This document shows, in pieces, positions 11,402 to 23,200 of a stretch of 64,000 nt of DNA; positions within the stretch are counted from its first letter, which is position 1, and each line of letters starts with the position of its first letter. This DNA comes from Aedes albopictus. Lineage: Eukaryota > Arthropoda > Insecta > Diptera > Culicidae. Both the position numbers and the translations under genes were made by a program. The notes under the pieces were generated by a model that was given only the letters and a program-made list of their open reading frames with translations, did not search any database and was not told the origin of the DNA. The stretch spans positions 92,053,266 through 92,117,265 of the forward strand of contig NC_085138.1 of the NCBI RefSeq assembly GCF_035046485.1, given 5' to 3'.

Positions 11402-11977
11402 TTGAAGTTTCTTACGGTGTTTTGGAATTTAAAAATAAAAGTCCTTAAAAAGAATGATATATACCAGCTGAAAAAAAATTGTTTTGCATTACAAGCACGA
11501 TTGCAATGCGATGTTCAGTTCATCAGAGAAAGCAAAAATAATTATTCTGCTCCGTTTAGTAATCGTACTCGCGCTCAAAGAAAAAGAAAAAAAAATCGTC
11601 CACAAATTAGAAGCAATCCTACGGGTCACTTTTCCATGTCGTCGCTGATTACATTGGACAATCTTTCTTCAAATTGTGACATTTTGTTGCAGTTTCTGAA
11701 AGAACGAAGCTGAAAAAAGGAATACCTTGACTCGGTGGATGGTGCTCCAACGATGTATTTATTTGATACAGTGTCAGATGAGCATAGGCGAAGCAAGCGT
11801 TTCGTGATTCTGACTGCAGAAAAATATGATTGGAGAAATGTGGCTCCAGGTAAGCCCGATTGCAACCGTTTGCGCGTTTTCTTTCGCGTTTTCGCAACAT
11901 TATTGTCCAGGTTGTCCTGACTTTTTTCAGATTTTGATCAACATGATGATATTTTCAACAATTTCCTAAATTCGTGA
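11402..11977 (+). pseudogene. Unrecognised two-exon gene-like remnant with one in-frame TGA
   Basis: I do not recognise the family. One frame stays open from 11402 to a TGA at 11711-11713 (103 codons; basic middle part RAQRKRKKNRPQIRSNP). The same frame continues from 11714 to 11849 (…YLDSVDGAPTMYLFDTVSDE…). At 11849/11850 there is a consensus donor CCAG|GTAAG, and at 11930 an acceptor CTTTTTTCAG. The 81-bp intron between them, a normal length for insects, keeps the frame. The second exon adds an acidic tail and ends at TGA 11975-11977. The internal TGA means a broken gene, a sequencing error or a wrong upstream exon model. No start context or promoter was established. It could also be chance; a homology search would settle it. 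Confidence 0.3.
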
Positions 11978-13263
11978 TTTTTTTTTTTATCAAAATATTA
12001 GACAACTCAGCATCGAAGAGAAAAATTATAAGATAAAACTAAAACTTACATTTTTGAAATTATAATGGGTTTAACCACTGCCCGCTTACGGCCGTCTACA
12101 TTGTTCGTTATTCAAAACTACATTGAAAGCAATCCATCAAAAAACAGATAGCTGCTTGTTACGGCAATGGATGTTGACCAAGCAATTATACCAGTGAGTA
12201 GTTAAGCAGCAGTAGAGTACAAAAGCGGTAAATTTCTTTGGCCCAATCATTTGTGGATCCGAATAGCTTTTCTTCTAATTAAATGAATTCGTTTCGTAAT
12301 CAGTTTGCTTGAGTTTTTTATTGGAAAAAGTGTTGCTATTTTGTGGACTAGATTTATTCATATTACTTTAATCCTTGACAGTTACATCTAGTGTCGAAAG
12401 AGCCATTTTGACATATCTATATTCAATCACCGTTTTTTACATGACTTTTTTTGTAGAACTGGGTAAGCTACACACAGTTTTTATATACCATACTTTCAGG
12501 TTCAGCTTCAGAAATAAGCTGTAGCTGATTCAATATAGATATGCCGAAATCAGCACTGGTTATATTTACTATGATAAATGTGTTGAATTTCACGTGGTTT
12601 GAAAAATGTGTTGTTGCTTATTTTAAAAATTAATATCTCAAGTTTTTTTATAGTCGGTTTGCGTAGCAATTTTTGTTTCCTGTGTTTATCTTGAAAGTAT
12701 GTTGAAACAATTTGAGGAGAGTTTCTGATGAATCTACTAAAACATCTGAATACTTCTGAGACGGAATATGTAGATATACAAAACATTTCCCGTACGACTT
12801 ATTGAAGTTTTTTTCTCTGTTTCTTTCTTAAAACGCGGGGAATGTGCTCCAAAAATTCTTAAAAATCTGAACTGGAATGAAACAAAAACTGAACACTCTT
12901 TGGACGGAATTTTAAGTTTTTCGAAACACTTGCCAAAGGATTTTTTAAAGATCTTTTTCTGTTTCTTTTTATTGAAAATATGGTTAAACGCTTTAAAGCA
13001 GGTTTAACAAAATAAGCTGATAGAAATCTTAGATATATTTTTAGCCGGAGTTTTTATTCTTTCAAAATATTTATTAAAGGGTTTTAAGAAGATTTTTTTT
13101 TAGTTTATTTTTGATCTGTCAATTTTGATAATATGTTGATACGCCTTGAGGAAAGTTAAAAAGAGTTTTTCTTTATTTCTAAAATATTTACTGAAAAGAC
13201 TTAGAAAATTGCTAAAAAATGCTTTGAAACGAAGTCTCCGAAGGACTTTCTGCAGATGTTTTT
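11978..13263. other. AT-rich non-coding DNA, diverged repeats
   Basis: There is no credible gene. An inverted pair of about 20 bp (CATATCTATATTCAATCA at 12413-12430 and TGATTCAATATAGATATG at 12527-12544) brackets 100 bp and may mark a small decayed MITE. From 12650 to 13250 an approximately 150-300 bp theme with ATATG(T/G)TTGA(A/T)AC recurs loosely. Confidence 0.4.
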
Positions 13264-14383
13264 GCTTTTCTTGTACACTAAGTGTATTGGAAAGGCTATA
13301 TGTTCACTCCAAAAATGACTTTTTGATAGAAGGTCCGCAGGGTCGAGTCACATATATCAATAAACTCAGCTCAACAAATTGAGGTGATGTCTTTTTTTTT
13401 CCTTCTAAACCATAGGGGGATAAATCTGCTCATCAGACACCCAAACAGGAAGGTTAGGGTAGTGTGGGGTTGAGGCTGTCTTCTACAATGCCGGTAGAAG
13501 CCAGAACTACTCTCTCCTCGACCCACTAAAACACATTCCTAACTGCGACAATCAGATTTGAATAAGTTGACCCATCCGGATCACCGTGACAGGTTCCGTG
13601 GGGGCCTCATTGGGGACACTTCTGGTTTGCATCCAAAACATGTCGTGCGGCATAACAAACTTCATGATTTCGAATGACTGAGTCAGAAACGATACCCAGA
13701 AGTCTGTATCAACTAATATGGCCACCGCGGAACATCTAGCATAGGTTCCATGGGGATGACATCGGGGACATTTCTGGTTTGCAACCAAAACATGCCGTGC
13801 GACATATGAAACTTCATGATTTCAAGAGATTCGGGTAGGAAAAATTGACTGAAGTGTGTAGCAACTGATATGATCGCTACGGAACACCTGAAACAGGTTC
13901 CGCGGGAGCCTCTCAAACACAATAACACACGAAATCATTAGTTTCAGCCATTTGACAAAACAGACCCTTCACCTACCCCCTGACCCCAGTACAATCCGGA
14001 ATATCTCCGGAATGGTTCCGGATATTACATGACCACTTGAGTGTAATAAACTTGCACCAATTTATGATCGATTAAGGGCGACTTCAAAAAAATCGGATGA
14101 GAATTGACGAAACGCCAGCATTTTGAAAATGAGTTGTCGAGGGGCGGGTATGTGAAGGTTAATATAAAGTAGGATGTATCAACGTGTTATGGGAAAATTA
14201 TAATTTGATCGCATCAACACTGAATAAAGTTTTTCCAATCTCTTTTTGCGTCTGAAATTACTGTGCACAATTTGGTTCAAAAGTAGCTCAAGTTTTACAT
14301 GAATCGTATTAAGTTTATAAGTGTTCTCAGGATCGGCTTATGTCGACGTAAAGATCATGAGTACATATTCGACAAGAAAGGCA
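13264..14383 (+). repeat. Modular repeat, copy 2 (short, diverged)
   Basis: Same module order as copy 1. The left end GCTTTTCTTGTACACTAAG has the palindrome TACACTAAGTGTA, then GGCTATATGTTCACTCC. The microsatellite is replaced by a T-run. Tandem units at 13590-13960 follow, with GGTTCCGTGGG, GGTTCCATGGG and GGTTCCGCGGG at 13592, 13744 and 13896 (period 152). The spacer resembles 5580-5900 (ATCAACGTGTTATGG, TTTGATCGCATCAACAC). The right end is CGACAAGAAAGGCA. Only about 2.4 tandem units remain, and their sequence differs clearly from copy 1. Confidence 0.7.
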
Positions 14384-14649
14384 CTAGGTGGATTAATCTG
14401 GGTGTTTTGTTTGCATGTCATCCGTGGAAATAAATCTGACGGCGTTTTTGAAACATTGCCAAACTATAATAAAATCTTGCAAGAAATTCTGACGACATTC
14501 TTAGTAGAACACTATTTTCTATCTGGTTCTGGTTATTCAGAAGTCTGTAACGATCTGTTTGAAAAAAAAAAGAAATCTTGTGTTCAGCGAGAAATGGCAC
14601 TAAAATGTCGATAGATACAGAATAGTGAAATTCTTTACTCAAATGTGGC

Positions 14650-14930
14650 AAATAAATCTTAACAAATCAAACTTGAATCATGCTTTCCATGCATGAAGAC
14701 CACGGTATATCAAATACGTGTTCAAAAAAGTTGTCACCCAATTTCATTAAGATATTTGTCAAGAATTTCGCGGAAAAAGAGCCCTATTCAGCCCAATTTT
14801 TTTTTTAAATCAATTAATTTAAATCATATTTTCCAAACTGGATGCATTTCCACTGCCTTACCATTTTGATCAGAAAAGCGTTCCAAACCAAAAGCATCTG
14901 TTACGCGAGTAACTGAAATCACGTTTGAAC
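14650..14930. other. No gene seen
   Basis: AT-rich spacer between the modular repeat and the next 12-bp array. No motif was recognised. Confidence 0.4.
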
Positions 14931-16190
14931 TAATCATTGAAGGAATTCTTTGAGAAACCTCCAAATGAAAAAAAATCCAAGAATAATCGTTGCAGAAATA
15001 TTTGGTGAAACATATACAGAAATCAATGGAGAAATGAACAGAAGAATAACAGGACGAAATTCTACGGGAATTCCTGTAGGAATCCCGTAAACAATTTCGA
15101 CATAAATCTCTGTACAAAAATCTCTTGAGCAATTTCTGAAGCAATCCCTAAGGCAATCTCCGAGGAAATCCCTGGAGGAATGTCCGGATGAATATCCAAG
15201 AATAATCACTGGAAGAATTTCTATTCAAATGAAAAATCCTTTGTTGGGCTTGATATGGAATTCCTGGAGAAATCCATGAAGGAACTTATGGAAAAAATGT
15301 TCAGGAGGAATAGCTTAAGTAATTCCTGGAGGAATAAGAAAATAACTTAAGAAATTCATCCATAAATTACAGGAGAATCCCCAGCAAGAATTTCTAGAGG
15401 AATTGCGGAACCAATACCAAGAGGAAATCCTTGAGAAATCTCAAGAGGAATAAACCCCCGGGAAATTCATAGAGGAAGCCCTATAGGAAAATCTATCAAA
15501 TTCTGGAGAAATCCCTTGAGCAGTTCATGGTATCTAAAGAGAGTAGTTGAGAAATTTTAATAAAATTTGTTGTACGTAGACCGTGTTTGTTACATTTTAA
15601 GAACAAGTTCGCTTATTCTATGGAATACTTTTATGTTACAACTCTTCGTTACCGTAGTGATCTAATAAGGTATTCTTTAGAACTTGTTAGAAATCCCTGC
15701 ATGAATCACCGGTTGAATTTCTGGAGGACCCAACAAAAAATTCTCGAGGGAATCCTTAGAGGAATTCCTGATAGAATTCTTTAGATAAATTGCTGGAAAA
15801 ATCCACGTAGTAATTCTTAGAGGAATTTTTAGAGAAATCCTTACATTTTTATCACAGAAGGGATACGTGGGAAACATCTTAGGAAAATATCCGAGAAGTT
15901 TTTTATAGCAATTTTGGGAAAAAATCCTAGAGGAATTCTTGTAGAAACGCAAGCGGTAATTTCTGGAAGAATCGATGCAGAATTGCCAGGAGGAATCCCA
16001 TCATGAATCTTTGAAGAGTTCCCAATGAAAATATTAGAGGAATTCAAAGAGGAATTTATGGTGGAATCTGTGAAAACAATCAACCCTGGAGGAATCCGTG
16101 GAGTCTTTTTTTAGAAATCCTTGTAAGAGTCCCGGTTGCAATTCCTGAAGTATTCCAAGTAAAAAATCTACAGTATAAATATCAGCATAA
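14931..16190. repeat. Degenerate 12-bp tandem array
   Basis: Same GGAATTCCTGGAGGAAT theme as at 7600-10930, more decayed, with an interruption at about 15540-15690. ORFs here are repeat readings. Confidence 0.75.
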
Positions 16191-16200
16191 ATTCCTGAAT

Positions 16201-16579
16201 GTCGGCGTCGGTGGTGTAGTGGTAAGCGTGGCTGGCTCTCACCCCAGTCGGTCGGGGTTCAATTCCCGTCGACGCCTATGAGATTTTCTGAGACATGAAT
16301 TCCGTGATCACTGCTTTCCTCGGATAGAAAGTAAAGCCGTAGGTCTCGGCCCATGTGTTGATGGGTTAGATATGTAGGGTCCCAGGTGTGGTGGCTGTCT
16401 TCACACAATCTATCACTTAGAGCCTGGCATCCACGCACCAATACGTGAACCCCTGTGCCAAAAATAAACATTTCCGATCAACATTCTAACACTCTGACCT
16501 TGAACAGATGCGCCTGTTCGTCCCAAGCAGTTATTCATTGTGTGAGTGTAGCTGTTCTGGCGATACGGGCAACTAGGGG
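16201..16579 (+). mobile_element. tRNA-derived SINE (Feilai-like)
   Basis: The head is tRNA-like. GGTGTAGTGGTAAGCG near 16211 fits a Pol III A box, and GGTTCAATTCC at 16256-16266 fits a B box. The body ends with GTGTGAGTGTAGCTGTTCTGG, a tail shared with the SINE at 56619-57203. No clear target duplication was found. The following fold-back element starts right after its 3' end. Confidence 0.75.
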
Positions 16580-16587
16580 GTGGTCAA

Positions 16588-17709
16588 TAGTATGGGACAC
16601 GCTTGTGTGGAAAAAATAAAACCTCGCTCCAGTCGACTTTTTAGATCCCATTTAGGTCCCATATGAACTTTACAAAATTTTAGCGCAATCGGTGAAACTA
16701 TAATTTAGCGCAAGCGGTTCAAAGTTTACATAGGATATACTATGGGAAAAGTTACACTTTCATACAAAAAATCCCAGAGGTCGCCCCTTGTCTCCTGAAT
16801 TCAAATCGATCAACGCTTCTTGTAGAAAAATCATTTATGAAACTTTCCTTCGAAGACCGCAAAACAATTGGGTTGTTTAGTGAATAAAATATTGCTATTT
16901 TCTGTGGCCTAATCGAAAGAGCTCATTTTTCTGAGTATAACGTGATTTTATTGGATTCGAATACCTTTATTTTGATGGTTAAATTAACAAAATAGTTTTA
17001 ATTTTCGTGGATAGAATGACAGTTCAATTGATAAAATGACAGTTTGACCCGAACAAAAAAATTTCCCCATACAAACTTTAAATGCATTTTAAAAATAGTT
17101 CCCGGATTCCAAAAAAATTGAAATTTTGGATTTCGACTAATTTTTGGGCGGAGAATCCGAATCTGAAATAATTCGGATACCCCTGAACTCAATTGGATGC
17201 TTGTGGAAAAGTTATTGATTTATTACCGATTAGTGATCCATTGAACGGCTTTTTGTTTTGTTTTATTAGCAGCACTGTAGCTGCTGCCTTGGCTACTGCT
17301 GTTTCTGGGGGTGGTGATGCTACCCGCCACCCCATGCAGCAACAGCAGCAGCAGTGCTGCTGATAAAACAAAACAAAAAGCCGTTCGTTGGATCACTAAT
17401 CGGTAATATGTAAATCAATAACATTCTGCACAAGCATCCAATTGTTTTGCGGTCTTCGAAGGAAAGTTTCATAAATAATTTTTCTACAAGAAGCGTTGAT
17501 CGATTTGAATTAACGAGCCAAGGGGCGACCTCTGGGAATTTTTATCTGAAAGTGTAACTTTTCCCATAGTAAATCCTATGAAAACTTTGAACCGCTTGCG
17601 CCAAATTATAGTTTCACCGATTGCGCTGAAATTTTGCACAGTTCATATGAGACCTAAATGGAATCGAAAAAGTCAACTGGAGCGAGAATTTGATGTTTGT
17701 CCCGTACTA
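16588..17709. mobile_element. Fold-back hAT-like element with 8-bp target duplication
   Basis: Both ends are TAGTA(T/C)GGGAC in inverted orientation. Arms of about 280 bp (16588-16875 and 17440-17709) are near-complementary, with shared blocks such as CGCTCCAGT(C/T)GACTTTTT, GCGCAAGCGGTTCAAAGTTT and CTTCGAAG(A)ACCGCAAAACAA. The left arm is followed by a 310-bp stretch without a partner (16876-17187). The centre (17188-17450) is a second hairpin whose stems contain GATTTATTACCGATTAGTGATCC. GTGGTCAA at 16580-16587 and GTGGTAAA at 17710-17717 form an 8-bp duplication with one mismatch. No transposase was found. Confidence 0.75.
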
Positions 17710-17797
17710 GTGGTAAATCAATTATCATTTTCATTTGTTGCATATTGTATACTGTTACGTAAGTATTCTCATTTTGAATGAGTGAGCCAAAGACTAC

Positions 17798-17829
17798 AGT
17801 TGACTTTTAGATTTCGTTGTGCGAGGACG
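17798..17829 (+). promoter_or_regulatory. LINE internal core promoter: initiator plus DPE
   Basis: ACAGTT at 17796-17801 fits five of six positions of the arthropod initiator TCAKTY, with the A at 17798 as +1. GGACG at 17825-17829 then lies exactly at +28 to +32 and fits the downstream promoter element RGWYV at every position. TATA-less Inr/DPE promoters located inside the transcript are known from insect LINEs of the jockey and I types. This predicts that the element is complete at its 5' end. Confidence 0.6.
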
Positions 17830-17933
17830 TGTTTGAATCTCTCCGTGGTCGCATTGTCTATAACCTCAATTATTGTGCTAAGCCACGTGGCTCTCGGTTT
17901 TTTCTTTTGTTGGTTCGGTTCGGAAAACTGAAG

Positions 17934-19007
17934 ATGGAAGACGGATTAAAGAGGAACACTCTAGCGTTTCGGTTCCCACCGGAGGCTCCACCGCCGTCGC
18001 TGGTGGAAGTTGCGCGGTTTGTGAAAAATCTCGACGCGGACCTTGATTCGATGGAAACAGGTTACAAAATGCCCGAAGAAAAGTGTGTTTGTGTGAAATT
18101 CAAGTCGCTCGATGCGATGAAAGAAGCGCAGGCTCAGATTCCGGAAATTTGTGTCTTTCGTTATTCGAATGGTGAAAAAGTGGAGGTCAAAATGACGGTG
18201 GCGGGATGCTGCACCAGATACGTGCGCATCTTCGACATCCCACCGGAGGTTCCGGATTCCGAAATCTCAGCGGTGCTGGGAAGGTACGGAGTTGTAAAAC
18301 GATTAGTCAGAGAAAAATTCCCGGCCGACCTTGGGTTGAATATGTTTACCGGCGTACGGGGCGCGTACGTAGATATCAAGAAGGCTATCCCAGCGACGTT
18401 ATACTTCCTCAATAGGAAGGGCCGTCTTTTTTACGAAGGGTTAAAGCAGAAATGTTTCTTCTGCAAGGAAGAAGGACATTTAAAAGCCGATTGTCCTAAA
18501 AGAGCTGGTGTTAAAAACGCAGTCAGTGGAAAGGGAATGCAGGACAACAGCACGGCCGTTTCGCAGAACGTTGAAGCAATCACGTTGCCGGAGAACGGTG
18601 GAGATGAGATCAGTCAGCGATCGATTCAATCTCGCGCTTCGAATCAGCCTAGCTATTCTGGAGTGTTGAGTGGCATAAAACCAAACAAAGCCAGCGAAAC
18701 AATCGTGCCTCAGATGGTAACGCTGGTATCGGAACGAAACAAAAGTTCAGTACAAGGGTCATCGAAAGTTCAAGGTCAGTCGACGGAACTAATGGAAGCA
18801 GAAGATGGTGTGGGTAAATCTGCTGCGAAACGACAACACTCAACCGGTGGATCGTCCGCTGATACTGACGAGGAGGCTACATCGGGATTTACGAAGGTGA
18901 TGGCGAACCGTAGAACCACGCGTTCGGCGAAGAAAGTGATGACCCCACTCGAGGCTATTTCGAATGGGGCATTGGAATCGGGCGGCAGGCGAAGTGCCAG
19001 CAAGTGA
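17934..19007 (+). CDS. LINE ORF1, gag-like zinc-knuckle nucleic-acid-binding protein
   Basis: A 357-codon ORF starting with ATG at 17934 (context AAGATGG). The frame is open further upstream to 17817 but without an ATG, so 17934 is preferred. In LINEs this protein binds element RNA and acts as a chaperone in the ribonucleoprotein particle. A well-formed globular region covers about residues 1-170. One CCHC knuckle of form C-x2-C-x4-H-x4-C (CFFCKEEGHLKADC) follows at about residues 173-186. The rest is a polar, Ser/Gln-rich tail ending in a basic stretch. Many LINE ORF1 proteins of insects carry two or three knuckles; only one is seen here. The reading frame is intact. The ORF1 stop is 128 bp before the predicted ORF2 start. 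It could be a domesticated gag only if the rest were absent, which is not the case. Confidence 0.85.
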   Translation: MEDGLKRNTLAFRFPPEAPPPSLVEVARFVKNLDADLDSMETGYKMPEEKCVCVKFKSLDAMKEAQAQIPEICVFRYSNGEKVEVKMTVAGCCTRYVRIFDIPPEVPDSEISAVLGRYGVVKRLVREKFPADLGLNMFTGVRGAYVDIKKAIPATLYFLNRKGRLFYEGLKQKCFFCKEEGHLKADCPKRAGVKNAVSGKGMQDNSTAVSQNVEAITLPENGGDEISQRSIQSRASNQPSYSGVLSGIKPNKASETIVPQMVTLVSERNKSSVQGSSKVQGQSTELMEAEDGVGKSAAKRQHSTGGSSADTDEEATSGFTKVMANRRTTRSAKKVMTPLEAISNGALESGGRRSASK

Positions 19008-19135
19008 TTACAATGAAAAGTGAGGTTGTGTTCCGTTCACGTTGTAAAGCTCGTTGGTGACCGATAGTGAAACTCGCTGTGTTTGTGTACGATACTGGTA
19101 TAAGTGCTTCGACCTCGACTCTGGCAGAGCAGTGA

Positions 19136-19252
19136 ATGATGAATTATATTAGAAAAGTAGTAACGATCAATATCAACGCGATTGCGATTCAAGCTAAGAA
19201 GATGCTGTTGAAAGAATTTTTAACGAAGAACGACGTAGATATATATAAATAA
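19136..19252 (+). pseudogene. N-terminal fragment of LINE ORF2 (endonuclease motif I), cut by insertion
   Basis: An ATG at 19136 opens a 38-residue frame that contains VVTININAI, the asparagine-containing first motif of AP-type endonucleases, and ends in KNDVDI. In related LINEs this is followed at once by a segment like xFLQE. Here the frame runs into foreign sequence at 19244 and stops at 19250-19252. The expected continuation (AFLQEVQ) appears at 20255. This short ORF is therefore the true start of ORF2, separated from its body. Confidence 0.75.
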
Positions 19253-20250
19253 AGCAAGCTGACACCCGACCGCGACAACGAAACGAAGGCAGTGAAAAGT
19301 GTCGAATGTTTACAAGCCTGGGCCAGCGTGGCCATGGTGGACTAGTTCCAACAAAGACCATGTTTACAATCACCAACTGTACGTAGTACAGCTAACTGGT
19401 ATCTAATTACCTGTATCTAATACTTATTAGCACGTTTTCAGCAGAAGGCAATAAAAACCACTGGAAGAAATCTTTGTTCTTGATAGTGGGATTTTGTAAC
19501 TTGTTTTTCAAAATACTTTTAAGGCAGAGAATTTCACTCAAATCTTTAAGCTGTCAGTGTCATTTTAACTCAAAATTTTCCAATCTTTCCGAAAAAAATA
19601 CTTTTGAAACTGGAGAAACACGGAGTACATCCGAAAAGGGCTAAAACTTATTAGGTTATCAAAAAAATCAATATTAAATTAGTAATATCTTCTTAGAAAA
19701 ATGTTACCGAAGTACTTTTTTCTTGCAAATTTGATGTACTTTCATAAAATTAGGGCGACAAACTTTTTTGACTTTACTTAATAGCTTTTTTTGAAAACCG
19801 TAATTTTTTAAAACATTTTTTTTTCATTGTAACTTATTTTTCTCAAGAACAACCACCTGTGCACTAGGTAGCACTTTCAGTCAGCTATAACATAAGGATA
19901 ATAAAAAAAATATTGACATGTCACTTTTGAGGGAAAATCTATATTTTAGTTCAAATCACAAAAACCAAACATATTTTTTTACCGTGCATATTTTCTCCAT
20001 ATAGCACCAACAATTGTCTAAAACTTCGCCGAAGACATCAAACCGATCGGACAAACCGTTTTCGAGATACAATTTTTTGAAGATATCATGTGCATTTTTC
20101 ATAGGCCCTTCTCATAAGTAAGGCTAGATTCAAAATGGCGAACCAAGTATGCAAAACGGCGTTTTTCTCCCCCAAAGACTTGTATGCAAGGTTTCATCCA
20201 AATAAAGATATATGAAAATTACTCGTTGCTGAAATGATATGGAACCGCTC
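19244..20250. mobile_element. 1007-bp insertion inside LINE ORF2
   Basis: The block separates endonuclease motif I from motif II of ORF2. TATA occurs at both borders (19240-19243 and 20251-20254), so removal of 19244-20254 restores the reading frame and the expected residue order. That fits a 4-bp target duplication, though microhomology is an alternative. The insert is AT-rich, has no ORF of note and shows no clear terminal inverted repeat or A-tail. Its family is unknown. Confidence 0.65.
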
Positions 20251-23200
20251 TATAGCTTTTTTACAGGAAGTGCAGTTTGAAGATTTTTCGTTCATTCAAA
20301 GTCATGAAGCGCTTGTGAATATCGGTGTAACTAATAAAGGAACCGCAATTCTGATTCGGAGAACGCTGGAACACTCCCAGTTACTCATGGATCCCGAAGG
20401 AAGGGTTATGTCAGTTTCTGTGGACGGTTTGAATTTTGTGAACGTATATGGACACTCTGGTGCTCACTACAAGATCGAAAGAGATTTATTGTTTTCCGAT
20501 ACAATCGCCGTGCACTTCAATAAGCCGGGAATTAAAGGCCACGTCCTGGTGGGCGATTTTAATTGTGTCTTGGATGAAAACGATTGCAAGGGTAAAATGT
20601 ATAATTTCTCAAGTGGCTTGAAGTCTGCAGTAGAACTGCTTGAGCTGCAAGATGTTGCGATGGTGTTAAAAAGTGCGAAAAGGGATTTCACGTTCTTCCG
20701 CGGAGATTCTGCGTCAAGGCTTGATCGTGTGTACGTTTCAAAAAGTTTCATATCTGAAGTTAGTAAATGTGTAACAGTGCCGGTGGAGTTTTCAGATCAT
20801 CATGCAGTTATCGTTGATTACAAGATCTCAGCTGATCAGCGGTCGTGCGTAAGCGGTAGTGGTTACTGGAAAATCAATGCTTATTTGTTGAATGATGCTG
20901 ATACGAAAGAGGGATTCCAAAAAGAATACGGTGAACTGAAAAAAAGAAGAAAGTATTCGGAAAGCTTCAGCGAGTGGTGGTCCTTTGACCTGAAACGGAA
21001 GATTAAGCAGTACTACAATCGTAAGTCCTATGAGTTAAATAAGGCGAACAGACATAAGAAAGAAGTGTGGAGGAAAAAGTTAAGTGAGTTGTGGGAAAAA
21101 CAAAGGAATGGTGAAAATGTGTCCGACGAAATGAACATTGTTAAATCGAGAATTCTAGAAATCGAAGTTAGCAGAATGAAGAGCTATGCAGCACGGTTTC
21201 AGCCGTCGTCCTTACTGGAAAGTGAGAAGTTTGGAATATACCATGTAGCGAAAATGATGAAAAGGAAAGTGAATGCATCAACACTCACATTAAGAGGTGA
21301 AAATGGAATGGTTACTAACAGAGATGAAGTTAAAAGGATGGTAAGTGAACATTACCGAACTTTATTTGAAAAAAAGTCGATAGGTAGTACAAATTGTGCG
21401 GCGTTAAATTATATAGATAAGTCGTTCGGTGAGCAAGCAAAAGATAAAATGAAGTGTCCTATAAATGAGGAGGAACTGTTAAGCGCGATTAGTAATGCAA
21501 AAATTAAGAAATCTCCGGGTCCGGACGGGATTACATATGAGTTTTATGCTGTTCACTTTGAATTACTGAGGGACGATCTACTAAAGCTATTTAACGGTTT
21601 ACTAGATAACTCAATATCGCCGATGGAAAATTTTTCTAACGGAGTAATAACGTTAATACCAAAAAAAGGGAAGTCAAAGGAGTTGAAAGATTTCCGACCG
21701 ATTAGTATGTTAAATACGGATTATAAACTTTTTACAAAAATCATAGCAAACCGAATCTCTGGATGCATTGAGGAAGTAATCGGTGAAGGTCAAACCGCGG
21801 TTATCAATGGAAAGTCATGCATTGATAACTTAGATGTCTTGCGAACACTGATCATTAAAGCACAACAATCGAAAGCCATGAAATTTGCATTGTTAAGTTT
21901 AGACTTAGAGAAGGCCTTCGATGTAGTTAATCATGATCGGCTATGGGAAACATTAGAAAAGTTTAACATACCGCGTGAAATAATAACAGTCATACAAAGA
22001 TTGTACTCGAACGCATCGTCACAGGTATTGGTAAATGGCAGTCTAACCAGCTTCATCAATATCGGGAGATCTGTGAGACAAGGATGTCCACTCTCGATGG
22101 TGCTTTTTGTGATGTTTATAGAGCCTCTGCTTAGACAAATCTACACTGAGCTAAATGGTATTTTAGTTGCAAATCAGTTCATCAAAATAAGAGCTTTTGC
22201 TGACGATATTACAATAGTGATTAGGACTAATGAGGAGTTCGATATTGTTCTGAAAATACTTGATGATTTTTCATTAAGTGCAGGCATTAAGCTCAATTTG
22301 AAGAAATCAGGGTTCATAAGATTTAATAATTGTAAAATAGGCCCTCAAAGGATCTCTGAAAAGGACCAGATAAAAATTTTAGGTTTGATTGTTTCTGACA
22401 ATTGGAAGAAAATGGTAAACGATAACTACAAAATGTTAATAGATAATTTTAAGTTTTCATCTCACTTGTTTGCATCCAGGAGAATGAATTTAGTTGAAAA
22501 GGTAACAGTTTTGAACACCTTTATGTTGTCAAAGTTGTGGTATGCAGCTCAAATTATCCCGCCGAACAACAATCATATTGCTCAGATCAAAATGATAACC
22601 GGTCAATTTTTGTGGAATCATCATGCAATGGTTAGGGTTAATCGCGATCAACTGTATTTAGATTGCCCGCAAGGTGGGTTGAAGTTGATTGATCCAGAAA
22701 CGCAATGCCAGTCACTATTCATTAGAAACCTGCTCTACAAAAATCAAAGGAAAATCGATCATCCATTAGTTACGAGCAAGTTCAAAAACGTCACTAATAA
22801 TACTAAGAAACTGATAGGTCATGCTCTGTACATGAGTACCTTAGATAATTTGATAACCAATAAGCAAATCTATAACTACTTACTGGCAAAAAAGAACGTT
22901 GAAGTCAAGATCATGCAGAAGCACCCAAATCTCCCATGGGAAAACATTTGGGAAAATTTAAGTAAACCGTATATTTCCAGTCAGGCTCGTTCAATACTGT
23001 TTGAAGTTTTCAATGACGCGTTTCCGAATAAGGTTAAAATGTTTAATCATAACTTTGCCCAAATTACTTCTCCTGTTTGCGATATCTGTAACAAACCCGA
23101 TACAAACATACATAGAATCAGACAATGTAAATATTCCAAACCTGTATGGGACTGGGTTATAACTATTGTAAAAACTAGGTTGGACCAGAAGTTGATTTCT

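Noticed and set aside
17189..17371. Minus-strand ORF with a cysteine run
   Set aside because: It is a reading of a CAG/CTG trinucleotide tract in the hairpin loop of the fold-back element.
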